A DNA stretch of 64,000 nucleotides from assembly GCA_026214975.1 (NCBI GenBank), contig CM047805.1, positions 9,510,463-9,574,462 on the forward strand. The letters run 5' to 3'. The notes under the pieces were generated by a model, which saw only the letters and a list, made by a program, of their open reading frames with translations, had not been told where the DNA came from and ran no database searches. Positions 12,810-23,524 of the stretch are shown piece by piece. The translations under genes were made by a program, and so were the position numbers. How positions within the stretch are numbered: position 1 is the first letter of the stretch; each line of letters opens with the position of its first letter. This DNA is from Gentiana macrophylla (taxonomy: Eukaryota > Streptophyta > Magnoliopsida > Gentianales > Gentianaceae).

Positions 12810-14062
12810 CTAATATTAATATATGGTAATACCATTAATTAAATTGCACAATCCATCCAGTGTATCTTATACACATTAAATGTGGCGCCCCTTTGACCAA
12901 CAAATTGGCTTCCGAATATTTTTAATTAATATAATACTATTAATATCTTGTATTTAATTTATTCATAATAAATAAATACCACCATATTAATTTACACTAT
13001 AACCTTTATAGTCTTGAGATAAACTTTCCTTATTTGGTTATCATCTATAACCACATTTTAATCCGGCTAGATGTTCATATGTGTATGACCCGATAGGCTT
13101 CCGAATATGTTGGCCGTAGACACAAAGTGCAAATTACGAAAATGCCCTTCATGCCTAACGATCACGGGATAGCGTCTAGCAACACACCGTGACCCCCAAT
13201 CATCGGAAGAGTCAAATGCAAGGACTACTACATTTCATGTGAAACAGCTACCGTGTGTAACTTACAATCCTATCATCGTAATAATATCCATACGGTCGTC
13301 GCGTCGAGAGTGTCAAACATTAACAACCGTATCTTATAATCTGGATATCATGCTCTCTCAAGTAACTCGCTTACTCCCACTTTGCAATGATTCACGAGTA
13401 AGACATTCCTTATAAGAAGGCCATTTCGGATATTCAATCCTAATCATAGGATACGCGATTCCCAGCACGACCAATCATGTATACTCCGCGATGCTTCAAT
13501 ATCATACCCAATCACTACCGCATGATCGCCCGTGGCTGTGGGAAACCTCAATAGTGTCAAAGCATGACAATCCACACCGTGATGCCATGAAGACTCGGTC
13601 TTAAGGATAATTACACAACCGTCACATAGTGTGACACTTATCCGTGTAAGTGGGTCGACCTAACGACGCATTCTCTAATACACGCCCACGCATACCCAAG
13701 TGTCTCTACACTTCGATAGACGAGATCTATCCCCGCCTAAAGACAAAGACATCTAATACGTAGCCTATTTGTACTATCAATGTCCTGTTTAATAGTACAT
13801 CAGCCTAGAAACATTTAAGTATCAAACTTATTAAAGTGATTAGAGATCTCATCAACCATAATCGCCTATCATGGTTTCTCTATTACAGTTTAATATTAAG
13901 GACGTTATCATATAACAATTCACAATTGCTTCTTTAAAAGAATAAATATATGACAACAGAAAAAGCCATTTAATCTATGTATAAGCACAAAGAAATAGTA
14001 GAAATGATCCGACCCGGTCGGATCCGGTCCAACCCGATTGGGTTTAGGACACTATTTCAACA
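12020..14062 (-). repeat. 5' LTR of E1
   Basis: 2043-bp LTR, longer than its partner mainly because of a longer (TA)n tract at about 12725-12804. It contains the conserved hairpin-like tcacatagtgtga near 13622 and the tggatattattacga block also seen in E2 and E3. Confidence 0.85.
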
Positions 14063-14067
14063 TCATC

Positions 14068-16173
14068 ATCAGTACTCTGATCAGTTTCAGTTCTCTTTTC
14101 TTGTAGAGAGGCTAGAATCCCTTTTTGTAGATTGGCATCTCCATGAGAATCATCATCATCATCATCATCATTATTCTTTTTGGAATTTCCACCAGCTGTA
14201 GCTTCTTCCCAGTAGCCATTTCTGATCAGTGCATATCCTTGATTCAGAAATTCTTCGGTATTGATTATCTCTGAGAGACTTGTAATGTTGTATAAATCAA
14301 ATACCCATTTTTCAGTGGCTTCCATTTCTACTAGCTGATTTCTTTGATTGGCAATGGAACTGAATTTCCAGGCTTGATATTTGTGCAATCGTTCATAATC
14401 AGCTGACATTAACTCTTCATGATCAGTTAATGATTTTGAAAGAGTGATAAACTCGCTTGATTCTCTTGAGACTTCCTGACCACTTTCTAGAACAACATCT
14501 TCAGTTTGCATAAGGTTAGTTCTTGCAACGTCTTCAGTTTGCATAATATCAGATCTGCTGATTTCTCCCTCAGCAATGATTGGGATTTCTGATGATTCTT
14601 TTTCAATGAATGAAACTGAGATTATCGGCTCAGTTTCCAAAACATTCTCACTTGCAACTTCTTCACCAACTTGTTTTTATGTAGGCTCAAGTTCCAATTC
14701 AATAACTGGAACTTCTTTCACTGTTGGTTCAACGAGTTCTCCTTCATTGACTTGCTCATCCAAGTTAATGACTTTGGTGGATCGTGAGTCTGCTTCAGCT
14801 CCTTTTTCAATAGATTGAGAAACTGAAAGTCCTTTGGCTGATTCTTCAAAATCTAATCTGGAAAAGGATCTCTGGGGGGTAGATCTGGATTTTGAGAGTA
14901 ATGAAATCATTTCCAATGTTGTCTTGTCGATCAGTCTTTCATCACTGTCAGAATCTTCATCATCATGTTCAGTTCTCAGGGTCTGTTCCCCCTGAGTCTC
15001 AGCATCCTTTTGTAATTCAGTTTCAACATTCTGTTCTTTGTTGACAACTTCAGTTACCTTTGTCATCTCAATTTCTTGTGGATGTGAAACTGGTTCTTGA
15101 ATGGGTAAAGCTTCATTTATTACTTTTGCAGCAGCTTCAGCAGGAATAGCTTCAGTTCTTTCTATCTGTGCTGATCCTTCAGCAACTGATGTAACGATAC
15201 CAAGTGTTGATGAAACAGGGTCAGATTTATTTTTCTCTAAATCTTCCAAATGTTTTCTTCTCTTGCTTAATTCTTCAATCTGTTCCAAGGCTTCATCTCC
15301 AGTTTCAGGTTTCTTCGATTTCCTGCTTTTCTTCTTCTTAGGTTCAGTTTTAGAACCCTCAACTTTCCTTTTTCCGGATTTTTCTTCCTTAATAACAATC
15401 TTCCCATCAGCAACTGCTGTTTCTTTCCTCTTTGCGATTCCAAAATGGTCGAGTATTCTTTGGACTACTAACGCAAGAGTTTTCTTATGATAAAAACGTC
15501 ATTTCTTAACATCGGTCTTCTTCTTGGTTACGCCAATTGATTGTGCCACTAGTTGATCAAACAGATATCTTTGCCAATTAAAACTTTCTCCAAACCAAAT
15601 CACATAAAGAAAATCCAACTTTGCTCCAGATAAATTGCTAAAGTTCCCTGCATTTCCAATTATGCAATTTGCCAACATCTTTGAGAGAAAATTGAATTCC
15701 GGTTTGAGTAGACTTGTGCTCCCGGTTTGTGAGACTGCGGATTCTGCATCAATTGCTATATCTTTCCATAGTTTTTCTTTTTGTTCTTTGGTCAATTTGA
15801 TGGCTGTTGTTCCACCAGATTTGTCAAATCCAAAGATTTCTGCAATTAGATCTTCGGTGACCTTGATTTGCTTATCATTAACAGTAGTGGTATAGGTGTG
15901 TGTGTCTTCTCCTTCTATTGTTGTACTTCCAAATTGATAGAAGTCTCCAATGCTTTCCAGACATACACTTTTCAGATCGATATTGAATGCAGCATCCAGT
16001 CCTTTGATTTGTTTAATTTTTGCTGCAATTGTTTTGGCTAGTGTTTGATCAGTGTATTTTGCAATAAACTGGTCAAGAGATATGATCATTCCGGGTTCAA
16101 CAAGAGTGAAAGTCATTGTTTTCTGGATTTGATTGAGAATTTGAAAATTTGAAGATTGAGATAGCAAATTCAA
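14068..16173 (-). pseudogene. Element A ORF3, N-terminal half (env-position ORF)
   Basis: The first part (16173-15499, with a likely start at the second Met, 16116) is a ~200-residue globular domain resembling the start of B's ORF3: shared features are ..LITEDLIAEIFGF-like and NFLSKMLANCIIGN versus YSLLSKLIAKNILGL, then FNWQRYLFDQLV versus FDWAGYFIHYMK. It resembles the domain often labelled putative plant transposon protein. A Lys-rich segment follows, then long acidic low-complexity stretches (15288-14677 and 14640-14068) with the motif HKYQAWKFSS. Frame breaks occur at about 15490 and 14660, and the ORF is cut by E1 at 14062. The function of ORF3 is unknown; retention in a pol-less element is notable. 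Confidence 0.7.
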
Positions 16174-16932
16174 GTGTAAAGAATTTTAAAGAAAGTTATG
16201 GGTTACTTATAATTTGTAGGAAAGAGAATTGGGTGGGACTCAAAACGTCTTGTCATAAATGTTTTGAGATTGTGAAAAGGTGGAAGAGTGGAAAATATGG
16301 ACGGTTTAGATTGAGAAGGACCACGTCTTTTCTTGACATCTGTAGCTAGACTGCAGTGAATAGGATAGATGAGGTGTATCTACAGCTGTATATGTTAGGC
16401 TCTGTCCTTATACTGAATTCAAAAACTCAGTTGTGAATACAACTCAGTTTTCTGGCTTCCAGTTACCGATAGTTTCCTGCAAAACAATTTAAGAAATTTT
16501 TGGTACCCATATCTGTTTGGGTCCTAACTGATTAGTTTTTGATAATATAATTTTATTTCTGATTTTATACCTTTCTTGATATTTTGACTGAGTAAGGTCA
16601 GTTTCACAAGCTTTTCCTCTTTCGTCCAGACAGTTTTTGGCTTGTTCAGTTTGTGAAACTGTTGTAAAGGTTTATTCCAATCTTCATGAGTGGGAAATAG
16701 TCTTCCTTTCCCTCTGAGTTTATCATTCCATGAATGATCTTCATTCTTAAATGGATATGACTTGAAAACTTTTCTTACTGATCTCTGATCAATTCTGCCT
16801 TTTTAAGCCTTCTGAATCTTTCTGTAAAATCTGTTGGCTTGGTGCATTTTATTAACTGATTTTCCAGCTTCTCGCTTTGTGCATTGGGTCATGGCTTTGA
16901 GTTTGTGTCGGCTTCTAATAATTTTATCGCTT
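16174..16932 (-). other. Deletion scar between gag tail and ORF3 in element A
   Basis: On the minus strand LGPKQIWVPK (near 16510-16540) matches the YGPKQVWVPK just before protease in element B (about 51890-51915). Here it is followed by about 300 bp of non-coding sequence leading to ORF3, instead of roughly 3.2 kb of protease, integrase, RT and RNase H. Pol therefore appears to have been removed between this motif and the ORF3 leader. Confidence 0.65.
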
Positions 16933-17802
16933 TTACGAGTTCTCACCGTTGTGCAGCAATACAAATTTTAATGCAACTGAACTTGGTCTGAACTTAGAGC
17001 TATTCTGATTTACAAACCCTAAACCAGATCTGTCTCCAAATGGTTTTTCAGGTTTGAACTGAACACTGGGAATTGGATCAACTGATGATTCTGTGAAATT
17101 TATTACTCTTGTTAGTTCATCAGTTGGTTGAATTTCCTTGGTTTCATTATTAGTCTTGATTAAATTAATCGCAGCATTTAATCTCGAAATTTGAGTTTTC
17201 AATAACTTTTTCTCCTTTTTGACATCCTCATAATTCTTTTGAATTTCCTCTAATTCCTTTATGAGTATGTCCAAGGATTTATTGAAATCTTCATTTTTCT
17301 GATTGTTCATGGCAGTGTGAGTGCTGGATGTATATGCAATTACCTCCTGATTGTTGATGGATAGATTTTCTATTGAGGAATCATCATCAGTTGAAACTTG
17401 TTTCCCTTTTTCATTAGCGTTTGCCTGTGCTGCTCCTAGAACTATGATTTCCTCATCACTTTCACCTCCATAACTTGTAGGTAGTACATCATCTTTGGCC
17501 TTTGCAATGGATGGATCTTCAGTAATGCTTTCAGTCAATCTTTCTTCTATATAATAAGCTGCTCGTAGCCATTCTTTTTCTGCTTCTTCTGAAAGATCAC
17601 TTAGGGGTGGAAATCCTCTTGATTCATCTTTATTTGCGTTAAAATCAATATCTTCATCATAACTGAAATGAGGTTCCGGATTTGTGTGAGAGCTTGTAGT
17701 ACTAAATCTTTCAAGCACTTGATCCTGAATATCATAAACAACATTTTGCAAATAGTCAGTCAGGGGGTTATTTAGCCAGCTTCTAATTCTAGATGTATCC
17801 AT
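16933..17802 (-). pseudogene. Element A gag-derived ORF (C-terminal coiled coil)
   Basis: The 289-residue ORF starts MDTSRIRSWL, is acidic in its first half, and has a coiled coil at about residues 175-220 (LDILIKELEEIQKNYEDVKKEKKLLK). It then has EKPFGDRSGLGF, a GLGF-type motif that Sireviruses carry between the gag zinc knuckle and protease. Element B has the matching coiled coil at about 50880-51040. The N-terminal gag domain and the CCHC zinc knuckles are absent, so the product could not form a normal nucleocapsid alone. The ORF opens soon after the PBS, suggesting a reorganised gag expressed from the LTR promoter. Its length without a stop is notable in otherwise decayed DNA. Confidence 0.6.
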
Positions 17803-17899
17803 TTAATTTCACTAGAGTATTTCTATGATTGATACAGTAAGGGGTCTTCAACAACTGGTTTGATAGATATCTTTGGATCACTTCCAAAAGGAAGAACAT

Positions 17900-17910
17900 C
17901 TCCGATACCA
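17900..17910 (-). other. Primer-binding site of element A (tRNA-iMet)
   Basis: The minus strand reads CCAACA-AT-TGGTATCGGAG. The TGGTATC.GAG core complements initiator tRNA-Met; B and G show the same G variant. Confidence 0.85.
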
Positions 17911-18330
17911 ATTGTTGGTCCCTTGGACAGGCTAACACAAGTTTTGAGGGGGGGAGGGGGGGTGAATAAACTTGTCAGCTAAAACTTTCCTAAACTGAAT
18001 TTTAAACAGATTATAGTTCAATTAAAACTTGTGTGGAGATAAGCTGACTATGTTGAGTTTAAGTCAAACTGACTTAATCAAAAACCGAGTCAACCGGCAG
18101 CGGATAAGTTTAGCCTTAATTTAACAAACAGTTTGTTGACTTGGTTTTAACGAAAACTAGATAATAAAAACTGTAATGATGTAAGTAAATGCTTAAAATA
18201 AATAGGCAAGAATTATAGAGGTTCCAGGTGGTGTAATCCTGCCAATCCTCTCTTCCCCTATGATGCGGAGGAAAATTCCACTAGAACTTCTTTGAGATGG
18301 CCCGGTTACAAAAAGTTCTAAACTGATAGT

Positions 18331-19785
18331 TGTCACGGATTTTATCTAACAAAGCAAACAAGTAATAAAATTTATAAATCCGGTATTCCCCAAGTGTAGG
18401 GATCATAGTATAGCGATTAATACCGGAGTCGGTCACAGGGAATCGGGGTATCTAGTTCATTAATTTTCCTAAGGTTGTTACTACTAAAACGAAACTAACA
18501 AAACGAAAAATAAACTGGACAGAGGATTGTCAGTCCAAAGCCAGGAAAATATCATTGCGAACAAAAGCAAATAAAATAAAACTACAACTAAGAAAACAAT
18601 AAAACTAACTCATGATCAAGCAAATCAACATAGAACAAACATGATCCACCATCCCGCAACCCTTAATTCTTCCCTAGATTATCTTATGATGATTCAATCA
18701 AAGTTGTGGTTCACCTAATCAAAGGTATGAATTCCTACTTCCGTAAGTTATCCGCCTATCAATCTCATCATCTTCCGATCTATGAGATTAACGCTCTCAA
18801 AACAAGGTGCAAGATTTATTAGATCTAACAACCTGTAGATCTAACCTATCAACTTCCGTTATGTCAAGGTTAAAAGTCTAATCTTTCCTATGGTGATCTA
18901 AGGTTTACACCGATTTCCATCATACGGTAAACATCAAATAGCAATACATCTTCCGATATCGATTGCATAAACAAATAAATAAAGGAAAGATACAAACTCT
19001 AAATAAAATCACTCACAAGATTATCCAAGAGAGAAATCAAAAGCAGCTGGCGAAAAGTAACCATGGATGCTCCAATTCACACCTTGAAGGCCATCAAGAT
19101 GGACGAACAAGAACAGAAAAAGAAACAAAAATAAAACCTATCTATCTAACCACCCCAAACCTCTCCCAAAAAATTTGGCGCTAGTGGCTCCTCTCTAATG
19201 TTTGTGTGTCAAGAGGTCTCAATAATGTGTGTCTTAGGGTTGAAATCGCGCTGCTATTTATAGGAAAAATAGGTCGGCTGCTGCTATGTCGGTGTTGGAC
19301 GCCCGTCTGACTTTCTGGACGCCAGTCTGGTGCCTCTAGACGCTCGTTCACTATGGCGTCCAAAATCTCTGAATCAAAAATCTTCCCTGGACGCCAGTTC
19401 ACTTTTATGGACGCCCGTCCAGTCTGGACGGAGCTTGGACGCCAGTTCAGTCCCTTTTTCATCCAAATTCATCTTGATCTTCATTCCAACTTCATCTCTA
19501 TCTCTTTCCTTCCATGCAAATCATCACTTGAACATCTTTTAAGCTTCTTTCACCTCATGCAAGCGTACCTACATCATGATAAAAACATGCAAAATGTAAC
19601 ATCTTACATCTAAAGATATTTATCCAATAAAATCACATAATTAGCTCGATTTTGCACTTTAATACTTCTAAAACTCATTTGCTCAATATTTCAATATAAA
19701 GCTCGATTTCTATGAAAAACATCTAGATATGGGGAAAATTGACATAAAATATATCCTTATAAAACGTACAAAATCACCCTTAACA
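18331..19785 (-). mobile_element. Ty3/gypsy-like solo LTR (1455 bp) nested in A's 5' LTR
   Basis: The insert begins TGTCACGG, ends TTAACA and is flanked by perfect 5-bp repeats atagt (18326-18330 and 19786-19790). There is no interior, so it is a solo LTR left by LTR-LTR recombination. A minus-strand TATA box, CCTATAAATAGCAG (19251-19264), orients it minus. Its presumed U3 (about 19290-19460) carries several copies of a GGACGCCAGT-type motif. The other end has accggagtcggtcacaggga, a landmark I associate with Ty3/gypsy LTRs of the Tat group; that assignment rests on recognition only. Confidence 0.8.
19290..19460. repeat. Interspersed GGACGCCAGT-type decamers in solo LTR U3
   Basis: At least six variants (ggacgcccgtc, ggacgccagtc, tagacgctcgtt, ggacgccagttc, ggacgcccgtcc, ggacgccagttc) are spaced 20-60 bp apart just upstream of the TATA box on the minus strand. 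The similar aacgccagttt series in the relic at 45530-45690 suggests a conserved promoter feature. Confidence 0.75.
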
Positions 19786-21080
19786 ATAGTCTTTGACTAA
19801 TCCCTAGCTTCACTATCTAAACACTTGTAGAACAGGTAGGATTGGTGCTCTTCAATTGTTTGAAACACTGGTCCTTGGAGGGTAGAATTGCCTCTTCACC
19901 ACTCATCACAAACACAAATTTTCCCTCGATCGCACTCAACCTGCCCTTCACACCTTCTTGGTGTTTCACATCCTAAACCTTTGATAAAGTCAATGTTTAG
20001 ACTTGAATCAATAACTATGATTCAATTGTGATTTGAGCTTTTCTTTTGGATAGATAGATTTTGCACAACTCAGTATTTCTTCAAATGATCGATCTTGAAT
20101 TTGCTTGAATGTGCTTAGACACTTGAAGAAATTTTCTTGATCTTACAATTAAGTACGTAGTGTATTCTTTAAGATTGGCTTTCCCCCTTTAATTAGATCT
20201 TTATTGGCTACATAGATTCTTTTTAATTCCTCATGCTCCCCTTCCTTTTTGTTGTAGTAGAAGTAGCCTATTTATAGGGGTTTGTCAAACGTTCATCCTG
20301 CTTGAATCTTGTAACGGCTATAATATTTGACCGTTCTGCTGTGTCAGTATTTCATCCAATAGAATCGCTTCTTTTATAACGTTCAACTGTACTATCAGCT
20401 TGTTGGATGTAAGACTGAGTTTCCTTGTCAGTTTTACACTGAGTTTATTGCTTGCCAGTTTCTTGACTGATTTGGAGTATTTTATGAGATTTTACTCTTC
20501 TTCAAATATCAGTACTACAGTTTTTCATCTGATTATAATTGACTTAATCAGAGTACACCATGACTCATTGTCATCTAAGAATTCATTGTCCTTATGATTC
20601 TTAGGTCTTCATACAAGATCCATAAAGTCAGTTCAGGTCACCACAATCTTGCTTGAAGTCTAACTTTACAGTCTCGACTTATAATCTTCATAATTGAGTT
20701 TGAACCTCGCTTCTTCAATCTTCAATAATCGAGTCTGTGTCCTCGCCTTGATCTTCTAGATAAGCCAATCGAGTATGTGTCCTCAAATGAACTTACCTTC
20801 TTCAGTTTAATGTAGGTGTATCCTGAGTCTGTTTCTTGTGGAATCTCAGTTCAATTAAATCCAGTTTCTTACTTTCTCAGTTCACGACCTAGAACTATTA
20901 CAGTGCTTGTCTGATTTAACCTATACAAATATCAGACTCTATAAAATCCTATACATTAATATCTAGACATCTTTTTGCTTTGCACTATAACAGCTAGTTA
21001 TGACACTTCATCAATGGGGTTAATAATAATAACTGATTAAGCGATGAATCATCATCAAAACATAAATTTTATTTCCAACA

Positions 21081-22177
21081 CAACCAATTATGCTGATTTA
21101 TCCCATACTTTCAAGAGCCATGGCTGTGACAAATAGTATAGCTTCTTATTACAAAGTAAGTTGAAACAAATAGAAACTTATTCTGCATCAAAATGTTACA
21201 GAAAGGTGCAGCTAGCATCAAGTCTTTCTTTAAAATTGTGTCAAAGATGGACGAAACAATTGCATTAGCCAACTAAATTAATTCCAAATTTTATAGTTTA
21301 ACTACTATATATACAGATTATCACTTCCAACATTCAAACAGAACATGCACACTACTTGTAGACTATTAGGCGATTGCCGACTTCGAAAATAAAACATGAA
21401 AGGTTGAACCGATTGAGCTTATTGTTATTGCACAGAACTATATTCCTTTTACATTTCAGCCATCAGTTCTCGTGTTAACCAACAAATCGGAACCGAAAAG
21501 TTTTCGACAGGAACACCTCTATGCTTCTTTGAAGGAAGATTAAAACTTATGATGATAAACTTGAAGGTACGACTAAAAGAAATACTTAATACTATGCATA
21601 ATAGATATGTACACATACCACACAAGCTACGACATCCACGACCAAGAACAGAGGATCAAATATCTCAAATTACGATTCCGAAAAGAAAAAAATGACTACC
21701 GCTAACATCAAATTCTGTCAAGAAGTCTGCTTACGAGCCCCGAAACCAGAATGTATTTCACCAAATTTTCCTCTCAGGTTTCTGTATCTGCGGCTTAATC
21801 AACAAGACTTATCTCGGTTTTCGGATTATCTGAACAGAGTGAGTGAGAACGCTCTGGGGATTCCGGTGGTCGATCGTCCATGGTGATGAAGAAGAAGAAT
21901 CCGCCGTATTGCTCACAGATAGAGAGTTAGAAAGATAAGGGTATATTCGTCCGGTGGAATTTATTTGTCCTTAATGCAACTAAAAAATTGAAGCTGGATT
22001 AGCACTTAATTAAGGGGAAAAAAGTGGACTATAAACTAACTTTTACAAACAATATATATATATATTATATCACAATTTAGATCCATGTTGAGCTGAATCA
22101 AAGAGCTGTAAATGCGTCACAAATCGAGCTGCATTATTCGAGCTGAGTTTGAGTTTTTACATAATTTATAGTCTTTT
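21081..22177. other. Host-like intergenic DNA with a possible first exon (-)
   Basis: No ORF over 70 codons looks genuine. On the minus strand an ATG in good context (CACCATGG, about 21881) opens MDDRPPESPERSHSLCSDNP and runs about 28 codons to a stop near 21797. The CTG/GA-rich sequence upstream (21885-21940) would suit a 5' UTR. Inside the short ORF the string GAG-ATAAGT resembles a splice donor with G to A at its first base. The remainder (21081-21690) is A/T-rich with nothing recognisable. Confidence 0.35.
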
Positions 22178-23176
22178 ATTTAATGGAGAATTAGGGATAA
22201 GGAGAGCTTTTGGAATATTTTTGAGTAATTTTTTATTGTGATAATGACAACGTTTATATTATTGTATAGCCTGAATGACAAAGTAAAAAAAATATTACGC
22301 GCGCCTCTGTTTCAGCTGGGCATATAATTTTTTTTCTCTTTCCTCCCCCATTTTCACATACTCATATCTTTTGATCTAGAGATCCAAACGCGATTAAAAT
22401 TTCACTGAAATTTTTTTTTTTTGATTTTCTTCGTTTTGAGACTTGGTTCGATATAATTACATCTTTTTTTGTGAGATTCACTGTCGAAATTCACTCCCCA
22501 GTGAATCCCGAAAATCATTGAATATCGACAGCGAATTTCGAACAATAGTGAATTTCGACTGATGATTTTCTGAAATCACGTCGAATATGTTGAATGTGGT
22601 CTCAAAATAAAAAACATGAAAAAAAAAAATTTGGTGAAAGAATTTTCAAATCATCTTTTTTAAACACTCATATCTCTCAATCTACAACTCTAAATTTGAA
22701 AATTCTTTCACCAATATTTTATTTTTTTCATTCTCTTTATTCTAAGACCACATTCACCATATTCCGACATGATTTCCGAAAATCCATTGTCGAAATTCAC
22801 TACTTTTCAGGATTCACTAGGGAGATTCACTGAGTAAATTTCGACAGTGAATCTCACGAAAAACGATGTAATGATATCGAACCAAGACTAAAAACGAAAA
22901 GTATGAAAAAATAAAAATTTCAGTGAAATTTTAATCGTGTTTGAATATCTAGATTAAAAGATAAAATTGTTTAAAAACAGGGGAGGAAAGAGAAAAAAAA
23001 TTGAAGCAGGTACGTCCACAGCAGCGCGCATTTTTAATTTTTTAATTTTTTTTTTGTTTTGTCCTTTAAGCTATAGAAATTATGATATTTGTCATTCTCC
23101 TTATAAAAAATATTAGGTTGTCATTTTACTTAAAAATATTTCAAAATGTGTTCTTATACCTAATTCTCTAAAAATG
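22178..23176. mobile_element. ~1-kb fold-back (long-TIR) DNA element
   Basis: The left half (22178-22675) and the right half (about 22690-23176) are inverted copies of each other, with imperfect arms of roughly 480 bp. Landmarks pair up in order: gagaattaggg/ctaattctc, tgacaacg/tgtcattct, gcgcgc/gcgcgc, ctctttcctccc/ggaggaaagag, gagattcactgtcgaaat/tttcgacagtgaatctc, gaatgtggtctc/aagaccacattc and tggtgaaagaattttcaa/ttgaaaattctttcacca. The centre is only a few tens of bp. There is no coding sequence and no clear target duplication. This resembles a MULE-type or Foldback MITE; transcription through it would give a long hairpin RNA. Confidence 0.8.
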
Positions 23177-23212
23177 ATGTCAGTAGGTTGTTGAATGATG
23201 TCATATCTAGTT

Positions 23213-23460
23213 TGTTAGATCCTTGGTTCCCTCTGATTGCTGTTAGAATCTAGTGCAGGGGGTTGCATGATGTATAAGAACGTTGTAATGTGATCATACA
23301 GACTATGAATGAGAATTATCTGAATTTCCTGCTGATATAATTTTATACAGACTATGAATGAGAATTAAATCTGTGTTTTTCATGTCTTTGTATTATTTAC
23401 TTGTTAATTGTTTATCTTTACTCACAATCATCATCACTTCATGATCGACCCGTCATAACA
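23213..23460 (+). repeat. 5' LTR of element F
   Basis: 248 bp, TG..CA ends. It contains a 23-bp direct repeat, atacagactatgaatgagaa.., at about 23299 and 23344. The PBS TGGTATCAGAGC follows at 23464-23475. Confidence 0.65.
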
Positions 23461-23524
23461 AACTGGTATCAGAGCATCCAGGTTATCAAGAAATCTGTTT
23501 ATCTGTTGAAGCAAGGTTAATTGT

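Larger units (their letters stand above)
4754..14062 (-). mobile_element. Element E1: ~2-kb-LTR copia-like non-autonomous element nested in A
   Basis: It is flanked by perfect 5-bp repeats tcatc (4749-4753 and 14063-14067), and A's ORF3 resumes across the insertion. LTRs of 1999 bp (4754-6752) and 2043 bp (12020-14062) begin TGTTGAAATAG and end TTTCCTAACA on the minus strand. The primer-binding site TGGTATCAGAG adjoins the 5' LTR. The ~5.3-kb interior has no long ORF, only decayed copia pol traces shared with E2, so it looks like a LARD-type element that needed enzymes in trans. It is the same family as E2 (26667-35943) and E3 (23525-24838). Confidence 0.9.
1560..21080 (-). mobile_element. 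Element A: Sirevirus-like Ty1/copia element, pol deleted, with two nested insertions
   Basis: A complete-looking LTR retrotransposon in minus orientation. Both LTRs start TGTTGGAAAT and end in CCAACA (read on the minus strand). A tRNA-iMet primer-binding site adjoins the 5' LTR, and an A/G-rich polypurine tract adjoins the 3' LTR. The flanks caaca (1555-1559) and caacc (21081-21085) look like a 5-bp target duplication with one change. The 19.5-kb span includes E1 (4754-14062) and a solo LTR (18331-19785); without them A is about 8.75 kb. Inside are a gag-tail coiled coil and an ORF3 resembling those of element B, but no protease, integrase, reverse transcriptase or RNase H. It is therefore a non-autonomous derivative of a Sirevirus (Maximus/SIRE lineage). 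Confidence 0.85.
17913..21080 (-). repeat. 5' LTR of element A, interrupted by a solo LTR
   Basis: It matches 1560-3250 on both sides of the 18331-19785 insertion; without the insertion and one TSD copy it is about 1708 bp. The minus strand has a TATA box CCTATAAATAGG near 20262-20275. Differences from the 3' LTR cluster where the 3' LTR has CTGAG and this copy has TCGAG (2885-2950 versus 20690-20790). Confidence 0.85.

Noticed and set aside
12608..12835. Tyr/Ile repeat proteins on both strands, also at 5339-5545
   Set aside because: They are translations of (TA)n microsatellites.
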